Below are positions 1 to 10,999 of a DNA stretch of 64,000 bases, piece after piece. The notes under the pieces were generated by a model. It was not told where the DNA came from, searched no databases, and saw only the letters and a program-made list of their open reading frames with translations. Source of the DNA: Gracilaria caudata (Eukaryota; Rhodophyta; Florideophyceae; Gracilariales; Gracilariaceae); the NCBI GenBank assembly GCA_030374735.1, contig JASCIV010000045.1:1-64000 (forward strand), given 5' to 3'. The position numbers and the translations under genes are program-made. Every line of letters begins with the position of its first letter. The stretch's first letter is position 1.

Positions 1-48
1 ATGGCGGCATGTGAATAAAAAGCCCCGATCTGGTAATCACACTCCAAG

Positions 49-132
49 GAGTGTGATTACCAAGGACCGGAGTGCGATTACCAAGGACCGGGGTGCGATT
101 ACCAAGGGCCGGAGTGCGATTACCAAGGACCG
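49..132. repeat. 21-bp tandem repeat, about four copies
   Basis: The unit agtgcgattaccaaggaccgg is repeated about four times with single-base differences. It lies beyond the 3' end of the Psb32-like gene. The frame across it is open from the window edge to 292 but has no ATG start, so it is probably not coding. Confidence 0.8.
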
Positions 133-261
133 GCTGGTTATCACACACCGGTTGAGTGCGATAAGCCAAAAAATCTGCGCCAGCGCCGTGGAAAGCGCCT
201 GTTCGCCCATCGCCTTCGGCCGTGAAACAAACTTTTACAGAAAAGGAAAGTACGAAGGTAC

Positions 262-1122
262 TCAGTCATCTCGTACGTACCAGTACGTCTGAAGTAACGG
301 TGCCACAAAGCTGATCACCAGCACTACAACCACCACGGCAATGTACTTGTTGCGATCACTCTTGGTTTCAGCCTTTGTTTTGTACGTTTGAATAACCTCT
401 CTGACCTTCACCTCCGGTGGCCCGGGGTCTGCTTCGCCACTGAGTACGGGGATGAGACGATTGCTGACGTCCAATACGGCAGTTCCATATCGCTCCTCTC
501 CAGCAGCCACTGCAAACGTATCGTTGGCCACGCTTTCTGCAATCTCCTTTGTCAGTCTGGGGCTCACTTTCTCGCCCACAAACACCCCAGCTCTCGCCAA
601 CTTGGGACTCGCCACAAATAAAACGTCGTTTTCGGAGAGTTGCCATTGTTCAGCTAACTCTGATGCAAATTCGTCGGGCGTTTCTCCGTAGGGTAGACTT
701 TTCACCATCGCGAAACGCACTGTGTATCCTTGTTTGTCTCGAATGTTGTTCATAGCCTTCGTGAATAACTGCTCGCTTCCTTTCTGTATTAGGCCTGGTT
801 CATCGATTAACAGCGAGTCTGGTTTGGAGATTGGAATGTCCGCCAATGCTGGTAACAAACAGGAGAGCCCTATCGTTCCAATGGCCATAGCGCTTAATAA
901 GCCTGTTTTCATGTTATCCATCACCCCCTGCACCAACATCAAATCACTCTGAGCGCGTTCACGCGCGTAGCTGGCCAGCTTTTGTGGCGCACTCATTGCC
1001 ACACATCGTCGCGAAGCGCATCGCGCTGCGCGACCACTCGCAAGCGAGTTGCGACGCGCCTGGAGCGGGAGCGGTGCGTTGATGAACGCCGTATTCATCG
1101 CAAACATGTCGTGCATGTGCAT
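262..1122 (-). CDS. Psb32/TLP18.3-like thylakoid TPM-domain protein
   Basis: The 286-residue protein has a bipartite leader. An Arg/Ala/Ser-rich stretch resembles a plastid transit peptide, and it is followed by a hydrophobic segment (about 72-91) ending in A-L-A before Asp95, the pattern of a thylakoid-lumen signal. A TPM domain follows (about 100-235: 'LIDEPGLIQ', 'GYTVRFAMVKSLPYGETP', 'NDVLFVASPK'). One membrane helix lies near the C-terminus (about 257-281) with a short charged tail. TPM proteins of this layout (TLP18.3 in plants, Psb32 in cyanobacteria and red algae) act in the photosystem II repair cycle. No intron is needed. It starts 274 bp from the divergent gene at 1397. The leader is inference; the family call rests on domain order and sequence feel. 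Confidence 0.8.
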   Translation of the reverse strand: MHMHDMFAMNTAFINAPLPLQARRNSLASGRAARCASRRCVAMSAPQKLASYARERAQSDLMLVQGVMDNMKTGLLSAMAIGTIGLSCLLPALADIPISKPDSLLIDEPGLIQKGSEQLFTKAMNNIRDKQGYTVRFAMVKSLPYGETPDEFASELAEQWQLSENDVLFVASPKLARAGVFVGEKVSPRLTKEIAESVANDTFAVAAGEERYGTAVLDVSNRLIPVLSGEADPGPPEVKVREVIQTYKTKAETKSDRNKYIAVVVVVLVISFVAPLLQTYWYVRDD

Positions 1123-1396
1123 CGCCTACCCACCGCGGGTGGATGAACAATGATCTGATGCAGAGGTGTTTCGGCGAGGGAGAAGCACAACCGTGTGCGC
1201 CGAACGCTTGGAGGAGGTTTTTTTGATATTGGAGGTTGGCGCCGCGCTGATTTGCGCACTTGGCAATGCTGTGACCGCACAGCACTGCGGCTGCAACTGC
1301 GAGCTGCATTTTCGCGTTACCATCCAACTTGACCTTCTCCGCCTGCAATCCGCAAGCTGCAGACGCTTCTTCGCATCGCACCAACACACCGTCGCG

Positions 1397-1864
1397 ATGA
1401 GGCGCACCGGCATGGCGTTCATAACCACCCCACTCCCGCTCTCTCGTCGCGCCTCTCGCGCCGCAGTGTGCGAGTGGCGCATGTCAGAAGACGCGTCGGA
1501 GCAACAGCCGGCCGCGAAGAAGCTACCCGTCACGAACAGTCCGCCTTCCAAGCGCAAGCTGGTGCGCAACAAGGCTGAACTCGACCCCACCTTGTTCGCG
1601 GACGCGAGCGCGGGAGACATGGTGGGCGCGCCAGAGGTGGGCACTGGAATGGGGCCTCGACGAGGAACTCGCGAGAAGAAGGTCACGAAGGCGGCGGCCA
1701 TACAAAAGTCTAAGGGCTTTGCCGACGCTTGGGCGGAACAGAACCAGGGTCGCGTTGACGTTTGGCTCATTATTGGCGCGATCACTTTGTTGACACCGCT
1801 GATTATTCTGGCTTGGGCGGTCGCGACGGGCGTCATTCCCACAGGAGGCTTGTTCGAAGATTAG
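1397..1864 (+). CDS. Small single-helix membrane protein, probably plastid-targeted
   Basis: I do not recognise the family. The frame is open from a GTG at 1166, but the first ATG is at 1397, giving 155 residues. The N-terminus is rich in Arg/Ser/Ala (MRRTGMAF then SRRASRAAV), which suggests a transit peptide. A basic, Lys-rich middle contains KRKLVRNKAELDP and a Gly/Arg patch (GTGMGPRRGTREKK). One membrane helix near the C-terminus (DVWLIIGAITLLTPLIILAW) is followed by the short tail TGVIPTGGLFED. It is divergent from the Psb32-like gene, which would fit co-expression with photosynthesis genes (inference). Its stop lies only 15 bp from the stop of the convergent lipoyltransferase gene. Confidence 0.6.
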   Translation: MRRTGMAFITTPLPLSRRASRAAVCEWRMSEDASEQQPAAKKLPVTNSPPSKRKLVRNKAELDPTLFADASAGDMVGAPEVGTGMGPRRGTREKKVTKAAAIQKSKGFADAWAEQNQGRVDVWLIIGAITLLTPLIILAWAVATGVIPTGGLFED

Positions 1865-1879
1865 CGTTGTTTATGTGCA

Positions 1880-2812
1880 TTACATTTCGCGCGTTTGTAT
1901 CATTCGATACGGACCGAACGTTCGTTCAAAACTGTGTATCAATTGCAGCCGAGCCCTTTCTAACGACACCTGCTGTGCGTCGTCCACCAGCAGATGGAGC
2001 GATGACACGCCGTGCTCCGTCACTCCGCAGGGAACAATTCTCTCAAACGGTTCGAGATCGGTGCACACGTTGAGCGCCAATCCATGCATAGTGATCCATT
2101 TAGAAACCTTCAGTCCCACAGCACAAACCTTTTCATCACCAACCCAAACGCCGGAGAGTCCTTCCTTTCTACCAGCCTCCAAACCATAAAAGCGCTGTAA
2201 CATGTCGATCACAGTCCCTTCCAACGCGCGCAAGTACCAATGCAAGTCTTTCTTGTGTCGGCTCAGATTTAGGATTGGATACGCTACCAGTTGTCCTGGT
2301 CCGTGATACGTCACTTCTCCACCACGTTCTGTACGCACTAACAACGGTGCCGTATCGTTCGCATCGCGCTTCTTCACCTGTCCGCGACGCAGTTCTTCCG
2401 CATCGAAAAGCACGTTATCGGTTGTACTAGCCGTACCCAACGTATACACCGGCTCATGCTCCAATAAAACCAGCGCGTCCGACATATCTGCATTGCGTTT
2501 CATCCCGTCCACAAGCGCATGTTGCAACTCCCATCCATCGCTGTACGAAATCGGCGAACCGCGCAGATTGAAAAGTCGGCACGCTCTCCGAGCTGGTGCG
2601 GCAGTTGACTCTGGTTGAGATTCCAATGTGTCGTTTGTCTGCGATCTGCACTGCACGCAGGATACAACACGCTGGCGCCGTGTTTGTGGCGCTTTGGCGC
2701 CGGAGTGCTGGTTGCTAGGCCGTGGCACGTGGCGGAGTGGTTGCAGACGTGCCATGTTCACGCGCAGCATGTTGGGCGTGGAAACGGAGGCGTACGCCGC
2801 AACGCATGGCAT
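1880..2812 (-). CDS. LIP2: Octanoyl-[carrier protein] lipoyl(octanoyl)transferase, organellar
   Basis: This LipB/LIP2 family enzyme moves an octanoyl group from acyl-carrier protein to lipoyl domains of 2-oxoacid dehydrogenases and the glycine cleavage H protein. The signature R-G-G-E-V-T-Y-H-G-P-G-Q is present, as are the catalytic Lys in CAVGLKVSKW and the catalytic Cys in IVPCGVTEHG. The frame opens at a GTG (2911). The first ATG, at 2812, gives 310 residues with an Arg-rich leader that fits mitochondrial or plastid import; which one cannot be told here. The stop is 15 bp from the stop of the convergent gene. No intron is seen. Confidence 0.88.
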   Translation of the reverse strand: MPCVAAYASVSTPNMLRVNMARLQPLRHVPRPSNQHSGAKAPQTRRQRVVSCVQCRSQTNDTLESQPESTAAPARRACRLFNLRGSPISYSDGWELQHALVDGMKRNADMSDALVLLEHEPVYTLGTASTTDNVLFDAEELRRGQVKKRDANDTAPLLVRTERGGEVTYHGPGQLVAYPILNLSRHKKDLHWYLRALEGTVIDMLQRFYGLEAGRKEGLSGVWVGDEKVCAVGLKVSKWITMHGLALNVCTDLEPFERIVPCGVTEHGVSSLHLLVDDAQQVSLERARLQLIHSFERTFGPYRMIQTREM

Positions 2813-3130
2813 GGCTCGCCCACCTGTTTCGTGCGAGGTGGGAGATCGAAAGCACGCCAAGCTTTCCTCCCCATCCTCCTGAGAGCTCTGCTCTTTGATT
2901 TCCAAATCCACGAAAATGGCACGTTGGAATTAACGCTTGCACCACAGCGCTCAGATATCATCAGCACGAAGCGTTTTCCGCACACATTCCCGCGCGACTT
3001 TTGAACAATGTCCATGAATACAATCTATCATGAAGAGCTGAGAAAGAAGGCAGGTTTGCTTTTGTGAGTTGTACAATGATTAAGAGTTGGATCTACTTTT
3101 TTACAGCTCGCGAGCGAAACAAAGCTAGCC

Positions 3131-3992
3131 CTAGCAACACTTGCTACTTTTAGCGGGAGCCTTCCTCGATGGTAGTGCCTCCAGTTTAATGGGTTCGCCA
3201 TGTGGATCAGGTGACTGTTCACCAATGGCGCCAGACACAACGTTAGATGTAGTAATGTTATGAATTTGTTCCAACACCTGTTTAAAGCTTTCATCCACAT
3301 TTGTCGCATCCAAAGCAGAAGTCTCCAAGAAGCTTAATCCGAACTTGGCAGCCGCATCGGTTCCTTCGTCAATAGTTACCTGACGTTCGTTCTTAAGGTC
3401 ACATTTGTTGCCCACAAGCATCACAACGATCTTGGAGTCGGCGTGATCTTTGAGCTCTTTGAGCCAACGCGGCACGCTTTCAAATGTGTTCTTCTTCGTT
3501 ATGTCGTACACCAGTAATGCACCTACAGCGCCTCGGTAGTACGCCGAGGTGATCGCGCGATAACGTTCCTGACCAGCTGCGATAGGAAGAGTAACAAGCG
3601 TGTTTTGCAATCGGAAAAACACAGCGTGCAAATGTGAGCGACGAGAAGGTGCTTCCGCAGAGACGGCATGGAGCGTTCGATGTGACAAAGCTTACCTGTA
3701 TCCCATATTTGGGCCTTGATGGTCTTCCCTTGAATGGGGACGGAACGCGTGGCAAACTCGACGCCAATGGTGGTTTTGGAGTTCAAATCGACTTCGTTTC
3801 TTGTGAATCGGAGTAGCAAATTACTCTTTCCGACTCCGCTGTCCCCAATCAGCACGACTAGACAGAAACACGAACGAACAACGCAATGTAAGAAACATGA
3901 ACAAAGAGGGCGCAGCGGAAGCGTAGCGCATGGCGGACGCTCAAAGGCTTACTTTTGAAGAGGTAGTCATACTCGTCCTCGTTACGAGCCAT
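3131..3992 (-). CDS. Rab11/RabA-type small GTPase (copy A), 3 exons
   Basis: The joined exons are 3992-3953 (ATG through FK plus one base), 3857-3696 and 3576-3131, together 215 residues. The introns 3952-3858 (95 bp) and 3695-3577 (119 bp) both start GTAAGC and end in AG. The product has the P-loop GDSGVGKSN, switch [12 protein letters not shown], switch [32 protein letters not shown] and a C-terminal KCC for double geranylgeranylation. [13 protein letters not shown] matches Rab11 N-termini. Rab11 proteins control recycling-endosome and trans-Golgi to plasma-membrane traffic. The second intron interrupts the DTAGQ motif. A head-to-head paralogue begins at 4669 with introns at different places. 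Confidence 0.93.
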
Positions 3993-4668
3993 CGCGAACA
4001 CGAATCACTCGACGACAACGCCAACCAAGGACTACGCAGCGCAGGCAAGCGGAAACGCACGCGGCAAACAACAAGGCGGACGACGCGCCGCCAGGGGGAC
4101 ACAAGCAAGCGAACGAGGAGCAGAGACGCGCGCGGCACGAAAGTTGCACGATGCTGGGCGCAGCCGCGCGGACAGGAGGCCTCAAGTGCGAACGCAAAGC
4201 AAATCGCGCCGCACGGCGGCAGACAACGCGCACTGCGGTGCGCGACGCTCATTCGTATTGGCACCGCGTGGCGCTGCCACTGTCACCGACGCCACGTGTA
4301 CAAGTGCCGTTCGCCACGTGTGCTGCGTGCGCTGCGAGTTTGGCGCGTGTGCGTGGAAGGTTGATTGCGCTTCGGCTCTTGCATTTGGCGAGCGATGCGA
4401 GTTGCGCGGCGCGGCATTGTTGTTCACCGCTCCGCGATTTTGGGCGTCTTGACCCACGGGAGCGCTCTCCCCGTCCGCGCCTGCGAGCCTGTACATCGCC
4501 TTTTTGTTTCGCGCGCCAGCCGTACTTTAGACTTGTCACCCTCCGCGGCGCCTTGGTGAGCTTTGTAGTAGGCCTCTTGCGCTGCGTGCTTGCGTGGCTT
4601 CTGAATCAGCGCTCGCACTCTGCTGAGCGTCCACTGTCGCTTGGCGTTTGCGCCGCTTCCCACCAGCT
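3993..4668. promoter_or_regulatory. Divergent 5' region between the two Rab11 genes
   Basis: This is 676 bp of GC-rich sequence with many CG-containing words. Long overlapping frames on both strands look like composition artefacts. It must hold both promoters and 5' leaders; I cannot point to a specific element. Confidence 0.5.
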
Positions 4669-5490
4669 ATGGCGCGTTCGGACGACGAATATGGTATGTG
4701 CGCCGATGCGTTGCAATGCGTTTTGCGTGCGTAAGGTGCATGCCGTTTGCTTACATCCAAAGCGTATTCGATTTGTGTTTGGTGCAACAGACTATCTGTT
4801 CAAGGTGGTGCTTATCGGCGATGCCGGTGTTGGGTAAGTTGCGCTCTCCAGTCAACGCCACGTAGTGTGCACGCGTTTTGTTAACCACTTCGATGTGCAT
4901 TCGTGTTTCGTAGCAAGTCCAATCTGCTCAGTCGCTTCACCCGTAACGAGTTCAGTCTCGAATCAAAGTCTACTATAGGAGTTGAGTTTGCCACGCGTTC
5001 CATTCAATGCGAGGGCAAGATCATCAAGGCCCAAATCTGGGATACGGCCGGACAAGAGCGCTATAGGGCCATTACATCGGCCTACTATCGCGGCGCAGTT
5101 GGTGCTTTATTGGTGTACGATATCACCAAGAAGGATTCCTTCGAGAACGTACAACGCTGGCTCAAGGAATTGAAAGATCATGCCGATTCCAACATCGTAA
5201 TCATGCTTGTCGGAAACAAGAGTGATTTGCAGCACTTGAAGGCCGTCACAACCGATGAAGCTTCTGCATTTTCCCAGAGTAACGGATTGAGTTTTATTGA
5301 GACTTCAGCACTAGACAACAAGAATGTCGAAGAAGCGTTCCGGTCTATACTGTCTGAGATTTATCGACTCGGATCTAAGAAGGTTCTTGAAAAGGGAGCT
5401 GGTGGTAACTTTGCACCAAACGCTACGCAGACTATAGTTATCAATCCACCCACGGATGAAGCAAAAACTGAGAAGGCTAAGTGTTGTTAG
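4669..5490 (+). CDS. Rab11/RabA-type small GTPase (copy B), 3 exons
   Basis: The exons are 4669-4693, 4791-4833 and 4914-5490, with introns of 97 bp (GTATGT..AG) and 80 bp (GTAAGT..AG). The protein is 214 residues, starting [21 protein letters not shown]. It has the P-loop GDAGVGKSN, FATRS switch [31 protein letters not shown] and a terminal KCC prenylation signal. It is close to copy A through the GTPase core, but its tail is different ([15 protein letters not shown]). Both introns fall within the first 23 codons, and neither coincides with an intron of copy A. Role: endosomal and secretory traffic, as for other Rab11/RabA members. Confidence 0.93.
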
Positions 5491-5723
5491 CGTTTTGCAT
5501 GCACCCTTTGTGTATTTGTCACTGTGTTTCTATTTGTTTCACTTTATCTTTTCCTCTTGTGCACGGCCTGCAATCCCCTTTTCCACCATGCTTTTTCTTT
5601 CGTCCCTTAAGTCGTCACCATCCTCGTACCAACTACAACCTTTATTCAAGCCGTTTTCATACTTCGTCTCATAAAAACCCTCACTTCAGCATACAAAAGG
5701 TCATTCTTTTGGTATCTTTATCA

Positions 5724-7076
5724 CTATTCTTCGCCTTCGTCACCGTCAGTACCAGTATTAGGTAGACTCTCCGAGCCTCTGTCATACGTCCAAACATTCA
5801 CAAGATTCTGGTGAGCGCTTATCACCTCCTCTTCAAGTGGGTGAAGTTTCAGCGAGGAGAAAACCCCTGCCTCGCTGTCGGCCGTATGAACCATCATGCC
5901 GTCCTGTACGTCAATAACTTGTAGACTATCATACGTACTCCATACCATGTGAATACCGTCTGGAGTCATTTGCATCCATTGTCCTTTATATGAGTTATAT
6001 AACGACGTATCGTGAAACTCGGAGATCATTCTGCCGGTGGTCACATCCCAAACACGAAACGAGGTCCCTTTTCCAGTGCTAATCACTTGCGTGCCATCAA
6101 CTGAGAAGTGAACTTCGTTTGCCGCCCCAAATGTGTCGTTTGCTGGCTGACCTCGAGATGCAAACCTTATGCGTTGTCGCGTTTGTATTGAAAACTGTGG
6201 TGTCCATGCACAGCCCATACCAAGTAATGGAGTGTCGCCGCCTTGTGAAGATTGATCTGCTCGGCGTCGCCTTTTAGGCGCACGCGATTCGCCATTATTC
6301 CTGGCAGTAGATGTTATTCCGTTCAGTACATAACCCAATTTCTCTTCGTTTGTCGTTAACCGACGAGTACAATCAAACTTGAGTAAGCATGCATTGCGAC
6401 CGGAACGTCGAACATCAAAAAGACATACCTGTCCTACCTCGTCACTTGTCGCAAGAACGAAAGGATGTAAGGGAGCCCACTCTACATTTCTCAGTGGAAC
6501 TTGATGCCCCTCCAGACGATGAGTGCTCGCCCCGCTTTCCATATCCAAGAGGTGCAAGTCTCGCGAACTTTCCAAAACTGTGGCGATCAATTCTTGTCTC
6601 GCACCGGGGGCAGAAGACAAATCCAAAGCCCGAACGCCCGGTTCATCCATGCGAAAATGAGAAACAGACCGGAAACTATCCGAATCCCACACATGCACTT
6701 CTGCCCACGAATGATTGACAACGCGTCTGTGATTACCGGTCAGAAAGATCGCCGCATCGTTTGGAAACCACTTCACACATCGTATCCCATCGCTTTCAGG
6801 AAGATAGTGAGCCTCGAGCGGGTCTTTCTCCAACTTGCTGTGGCGTCTTGGATAGAGATGCACCGCTATTGCGCCTCCAACGTCATAATTGAACCCCGCG
6901 CAGAGTACAAGCTGACCGGATGGGGTATCCAAGCCAATTGCATGCACCTTATTCACTGCGTCGCATCTGAATTTACGCGATGGGTCCACTTGGAGCTTGG
7001 TCCATCTTTCGCTAGAGATGTCGTCAATCCCATGAACCTCCTCACCGCATTCACGAGCAGCAAGGAGGCGGTGCAT
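5724..7076 (-). CDS. ERCC8: CSA/ERCC8-like WD40 repeat protein
   Basis: The 450-residue single-exon WD40 protein has an N-terminus MHRLLAARECGEEV and early segment VNKVHAIGLDTPSGQLVLCAG like Cockayne syndrome A protein. The repeats LEGHQVPLRNVEWAPLHPFVLATSDEVGQVCLFDVR and STGKGTSFRVWDVTTGRM also fit. CSA is the substrate receptor of a CUL4-DDB1 ubiquitin ligase in transcription-coupled nucleotide-excision repair. A basic insert (APKRRRRADQSS, about residue 270) sits where vertebrate CSA also has a variable loop. The tail is acidic (GTDGDEGEE). Convergent with Rab11 copy B. The family call is by eye; WD40 proteins are easily confused, so the subfamily is less sure than the fold. Confidence 0.72.
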   Translation of the reverse strand: MHRLLAARECGEEVHGIDDISSERWTKLQVDPSRKFRCDAVNKVHAIGLDTPSGQLVLCAGFNYDVGGAIAVHLYPRRHSKLEKDPLEAHYLPESDGIRCVKWFPNDAAIFLTGNHRRVVNHSWAEVHVWDSDSFRSVSHFRMDEPGVRALDLSSAPGARQELIATVLESSRDLHLLDMESGASTHRLEGHQVPLRNVEWAPLHPFVLATSDEVGQVCLFDVRRSGRNACLLKFDCTRRLTTNEEKLGYVLNGITSTARNNGESRAPKRRRRADQSSQGGDTPLLGMGCAWTPQFSIQTRQRIRFASRGQPANDTFGAANEVHFSVDGTQVISTGKGTSFRVWDVTTGRMISEFHDTSLYNSYKGQWMQMTPDGIHMVWSTYDSLQVIDVQDGMMVHTADSEAGVFSSLKLHPLEEEVISAHQNLVNVWTYDRGSESLPNTGTDGDEGEE

Positions 7077-8320
7077 TGTGAGTCTTGAAGACGGGACGCT
7101 CGTCGGTTTTCGAATCTAACAGAAAGTGAAGAACGGCTCGCTACTGCGTGTTAAGAGGCCATGTACCGGCTCCTTCCTTCGTACTACATTCGTCAAACAA
7201 ATTGTTTATCTTTCCATCCACGATCACTTTCCACTGTTGAAGTAAATCAGACGTGAATCAGCTGCTGACATGTGTATCAGTTAAACTGTTGGTAATACCT
7301 GTGCTGAAGCAGAGCGATTGATGCTACCTCTATGGAATGATAATAGTAAATGCGATGCGAGTCCTGAAGAACAAACGACCATTGCAGAGCAACCCAGAAA
7401 CAGTTGTTGCCACGCTGCCCTCACAGTCAGTGTGCCGTAGTACGACAGTACCAAGCAAAAGGTATGACAGCCCTACACGAGCAATTTTTGTGCTTTTCCA
7501 TAATTCGAACTTCATCAATCAACGTAGTGTGCAGCTCTCGACTCGAAAACGGCTTTTGCTCTAGTAGTAGCGTTCTACCCAAGGGTAGTAAAAGAAGAGA
7601 GACTAAGAGAGACAGCTTTATCATGATTGAAGAAAGATTTTAGATGCGCTTAACCAAGGTGTTGAAGATGAGGACGGCAATGCGAAATACGATCCTTGAA
7701 TGATTTTCAATTGCAAGAAATCTAAGATTATCATGCCACAGTAGGTAGCGTTTACCCTTGGGTACTTGGGATCATAGACTGTCGTTAAAAAACCGCAGGC
7801 GTTTACGAGGGATGATCCCCTAATGAACCTTCTGCAAGGAATAAGAGGGCTAACCTCTAATGCTCCACACTGTTCAGGACGCCCGGTCCGCAGTTACACA
7901 CCAGTTCATCTCTTCTCCTTTATCCGTTTATCCGTTGTACCACTTCTGAGCTCGTCGTTAGAGCGACACTCCTCGACAAGGCGTCTGCACGTTCCACATT
8001 GCACCGTACAAGAGGTTACAACGTCATGATGACGACACTCCTTCAGTCTGCTATACAGTAGTTTAGTAAGAGGAAGCTGCTGCCTACGGTTAAGAAGAAA
8101 CCGGTTTCTTTACCTACGCATAGAAAGGAAGATCTGTTCATAAGAGTTTCCAACGGCCTGTTGTTGTTTCGTTTGCGGACGGGGGAGAGGGGAAGAGGGA
8201 GCGCCTGCGACACACTCCTTCAACTGTCTATGACGGCCCTTGAAGGATGGGGCGAGATAAGACACGAGCTCCTTAGAGAAGACAGTTCCTTAACATATGT
8301 TACTATCATGAACATATCAA
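7077..8320. other. Intergenic stretch, 1.24 kb, no gene seen
   Basis: Only short frames occur here (under 80 codons), none with recognisable features. Two small complementary words (ctacccaagggtag near 7574, acccttgggt near 7753) could form short hairpins. It contains the 5' flank of the CSA-like gene and the 3' flank of the FtsH-type protease gene. Confidence 0.5.
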
Positions 8321-10999
8321 TTAGGCCAACTCCGGAATTACATCCCCCGAAGGCGTAGCTCTACCCCCTCTCTTGAATTCTTTCTCGCCAGCTTCTCCTT
8401 CAGCACCTTCTACAGGAATAGGAGGGGTTGTGGACCCATCTCGCGCAATGTCATCGTCACCTCCCTCTCCTTGTCCCGTTCGATCCTTGCGGTCGTTCTC
8501 GTACCTCTCAATGATTTCGTCGTATGTTGCTGGCTTCGCGTAAGGACGATCTCCGAGAACATCGATCAAATCATCCTCCCCAATCACTTCTTTCTCCAAC
8601 AAACGTGCAGCCAACGATTTCACCATGTCGAGTCTCTCGCCGAGCAATTTCTCACATTCTCGATATGCTTCATCAACAATTCGAATAGCTTCGTCGTCAA
8701 TAAGTTGTGCTGTTTTCTCACTATAAGGCTTATAAAATTGATTTCCTGATTCTCCAGCTCGAGGGAAGTACACTTTCCCCACTTTCTCGCTCATTCCAAA
8801 GTTTGTAATCTGTGCATAGACTGCTCTTGTTATTCGCTTGAGGTCATCTTGCGCCCCGGTCGTTATGCTGCCAAAGCATAGTTGCTCCGCAACTCGACCT
8901 CCCAAAGCGACAATCATAAAGTCCCGTAATTGTTCTGTTGATTGCAGAAACTTATCTGTTGGCAAATATTGTGCAAATCCTAGGGCTGCAGACCCCCTAG
9001 GGATGATAGAAACTTTGATGAGCGGGTCCGCGTGTTGTAAGAACCACCCTGCAACAGCATGACCCGCCTCATGATGTGCAACAATCTCCCGTTCCTTTCT
9101 AGATATAACTTTGTTCTTCTTTTCAAGGCCACCAATTACTCGGTCCGTTGCGCGTTCAAAGTCAGACATTTCTATGCAGTCTTTGTCTGCGCGTGCGGCG
9201 ATTAACGCCGCCTCGTTACATATGTTAGCAATATCTGCGCCCGCAAACCCGGGAGTCAGCGCTGCAAGACGTTTGGCAACAGTGCTAGCTTCGTCGCGGA
9301 GCTTCAACGGCTGCAAATGAACCATGAAAATCTGATACCTTCCTCTCATATCTGGTTTGTCAATGCTGATCTGCCGATCAAAGCGCCCCGGTCTTAGTAG
9401 TGCTTTGTCCAATACATCGGCCCTGTTCGTACCAGCCAGAACTACAACACCAGAACTGGATGTAAAGCCATCCATCTCGACCAGCAATGCATTTAAAGTA
9501 TTCTCTCGCTCATCATTTCCGCCAGCCAGCCCACCTCGACCCCTCGCTTTCCCAATAGCATCAATCTCATCAATGAATATTATACACGGCGCGCTTGATC
9601 TAGCCTGGCTGAAGAGATCACGCACCCTACTCGGGCCAACACCGACAAACATTTCAATGAAATCGGATCCGCTCATTGAGAAGAATGGTACATTGGCTTC
9701 ACCAGCCGTGGCTTTCGCAAGCAAAGTTTTTCCGGTTCCCGGGGGACCCACGAGAAGTGCTCCCTTCGGAATTTTGGCACCGAGTCGTTCGTATCTTGAT
9801 GGGTTCTTCAGAAAGTCAACAAACTCCATAACCTCAAGCTTCGCCTCGTCGAGACCCGCAACATGCGCGAATGTGACGGCTTTCGGGCCGCTTTCACTCC
9901 CTTTTACGACAGTGGGGTTTGCCTTTCCCACCTGGAATATACCACTTCTGCTGCCGCCCATACCCCCGAGCTGTCCTAACGCGTTTCGCAGCACCATGAT
10001 ACCGACAGCGAGCAATAGAATGGATGGCGCTTGTTTCAGCAGTTCAGAGGCTATACTTGACTCTTTTGTGTACACAACGGGCACAAATTCATCGGGCTCA
10101 AGGCCTAAGTCTTCTTGAACAGCCTCCAGTTTCTTCTCAAAGGTCTCAATAGAGCCAATAGTGAAGTAAAACGGAGATTCAGAAGTGTTCATGGAAGCAC
10201 CACGACCGGAAATCCTCTCGGAGGTTCGTTTAGAGCCGCCATCAGGGAAGCCGGTGTCATCAGATCCCCATGGGTCTGGAGTACTTCTGTAAACATCCAT
10301 AGACCTGTCTATACTTCCTATGCCCTTAGCTTCAACGCCAACATCCTGTGAGCGAACCGTGGCGGATGTTCTAAGATACACTCGGGCCACGTTGCGATTG
10401 ACAACCTCTATACGATCAACCAAGCCCGGTTCGAGAAGATCCCAAACGAACGCTTGGAAAGATATCTCTCTGCCTTGGTCCCGAGAACCTAGTAATGATA
10501 AGCCTAACATTACGAATAGAGCAAGAGCAGCTTGTCCCATCCAAGAATTATTCTGGTCATCTTCAGGGTCCTGTCGAGATTCTCTCCCGCTTCGACTGGC
10601 ATCATCGGAAGCGGCTCCTTTCGTTTGCTTTTCTTGTTCAGAAGCCGCTTGCTTAGCACCCTCGTTCGTATTTGTGCCGACACCTTGATCTTTGTTCAGT
10701 TGTTCATTATTTTTCGCGCCTTCAGGGGCTTTCTCTGCCTTGAGTGGTTCATTTCGCAGAAGACTTTGAGTTGCTAGTCGCTGTGCCGCACGCAGGGCAA
10801 TGCGGAACTGCTGGTCCGCCGCCGATGAAGATGCTACGATACTGCGTGGATCCGCCAGCTGCCGCATCAATCGCAGCTCACGGGAATGGCCCCCAGAAGC
10901 AATCGCCACATGTCGCGGCCAATGGCGCACGGCTGCACTGCCACTAAGACGCCTGAGCGCGAGAGCGCGCAGGCGCCAAGCAGCTGCAGAGCACATCAT
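8321..10999 (-). CDS. Mitochondrial m-AAA protease, FtsH/AFG3 family
   Basis: This 892-residue single-exon protein is a membrane-bound AAA+ zinc metalloprotease. It has a long basic N-terminus rich in Arg/Ala (mitochondrial import signal), a Glu/Lys-rich linker, TM1 (about 155-170), an FtsH_ext intermembrane domain, TM2 (about 325-342), Walker A GPPGTGKT (418-425), Walker B IIFIDEID (473-480), the second region of homology around R537-R542 and the zinc site HEAGH (643-647). Two flanking membrane helices and the extended N-domain match AFG3L2/FTSH3/10 rather than plastid FtsH. It degrades unassembled inner-membrane proteins and processes imported ones. Divergent, with a 325-bp gap, from the gene at 11325. 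Confidence 0.92.
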   Translation of the reverse strand: MMCSAAAWRLRALALRRLSGSAAVRHWPRHVAIASGGHSRELRLMRQLADPRSIVASSSAADQQFRIALRAAQRLATQSLLRNEPLKAEKAPEGAKNNEQLNKDQGVGTNTNEGAKQAASEQEKQTKGAASDDASRSGRESRQDPEDDQNNSWMGQAALALFVMLGLSLLGSRDQGREISFQAFVWDLLEPGLVDRIEVVNRNVARVYLRTSATVRSQDVGVEAKGIGSIDRSMDVYRSTPDPWGSDDTGFPDGGSKRTSERISGRGASMNTSESPFYFTIGSIETFEKKLEAVQEDLGLEPDEFVPVVYTKESSIASELLKQAPSILLLAVGIMVLRNALGQLGGMGGSRSGIFQVGKANPTVVKGSESGPKAVTFAHVAGLDEAKLEVMEFVDFLKNPSRYERLGAKIPKGALLVGPPGTGKTLLAKATAGEANVPFFSMSGSDFIEMFVGVGPSRVRDLFSQARSSAPCIIFIDEIDAIGKARGRGGLAGGNDERENTLNALLVEMDGFTSSSGVVVLAGTNRADVLDKALLRPGRFDRQISIDKPDMRGRYQIFMVHLQPLKLRDEASTVAKRLAALTPGFAGADIANICNEAALIAARADKDCIEMSDFERATDRVIGGLEKKNKVISRKEREIVAHHEAGHAVAGWFLQHADPLIKVSIIPRGSAALGFAQYLPTDKFLQSTEQLRDFMIVALGGRVAEQLCFGSITTGAQDDLKRITRAVYAQITNFGMSEKVGKVYFPRAGESGNQFYKPYSEKTAQLIDDEAIRIVDEAYRECEKLLGERLDMVKSLAARLLEKEVIGEDDLIDVLGDRPYAKPATYDEIIERYENDRKDRTGQGEGGDDDIARDGSTTPPIPVEGAEGEAGEKEFKRGGRATPSGDVIPELA

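Noticed and set aside
49..132. CRISPR array
   Set aside because: The 21-bp units are directly adjacent with no spacers; it is a plain tandem repeat.
4151..4837. Long plus-strand frame upstream of Rab11 copy B (228 codons)
   Set aside because: GC-rich promoter DNA is open in several frames on both strands. It merges into the second Rab11 exon only by reading through an intron.
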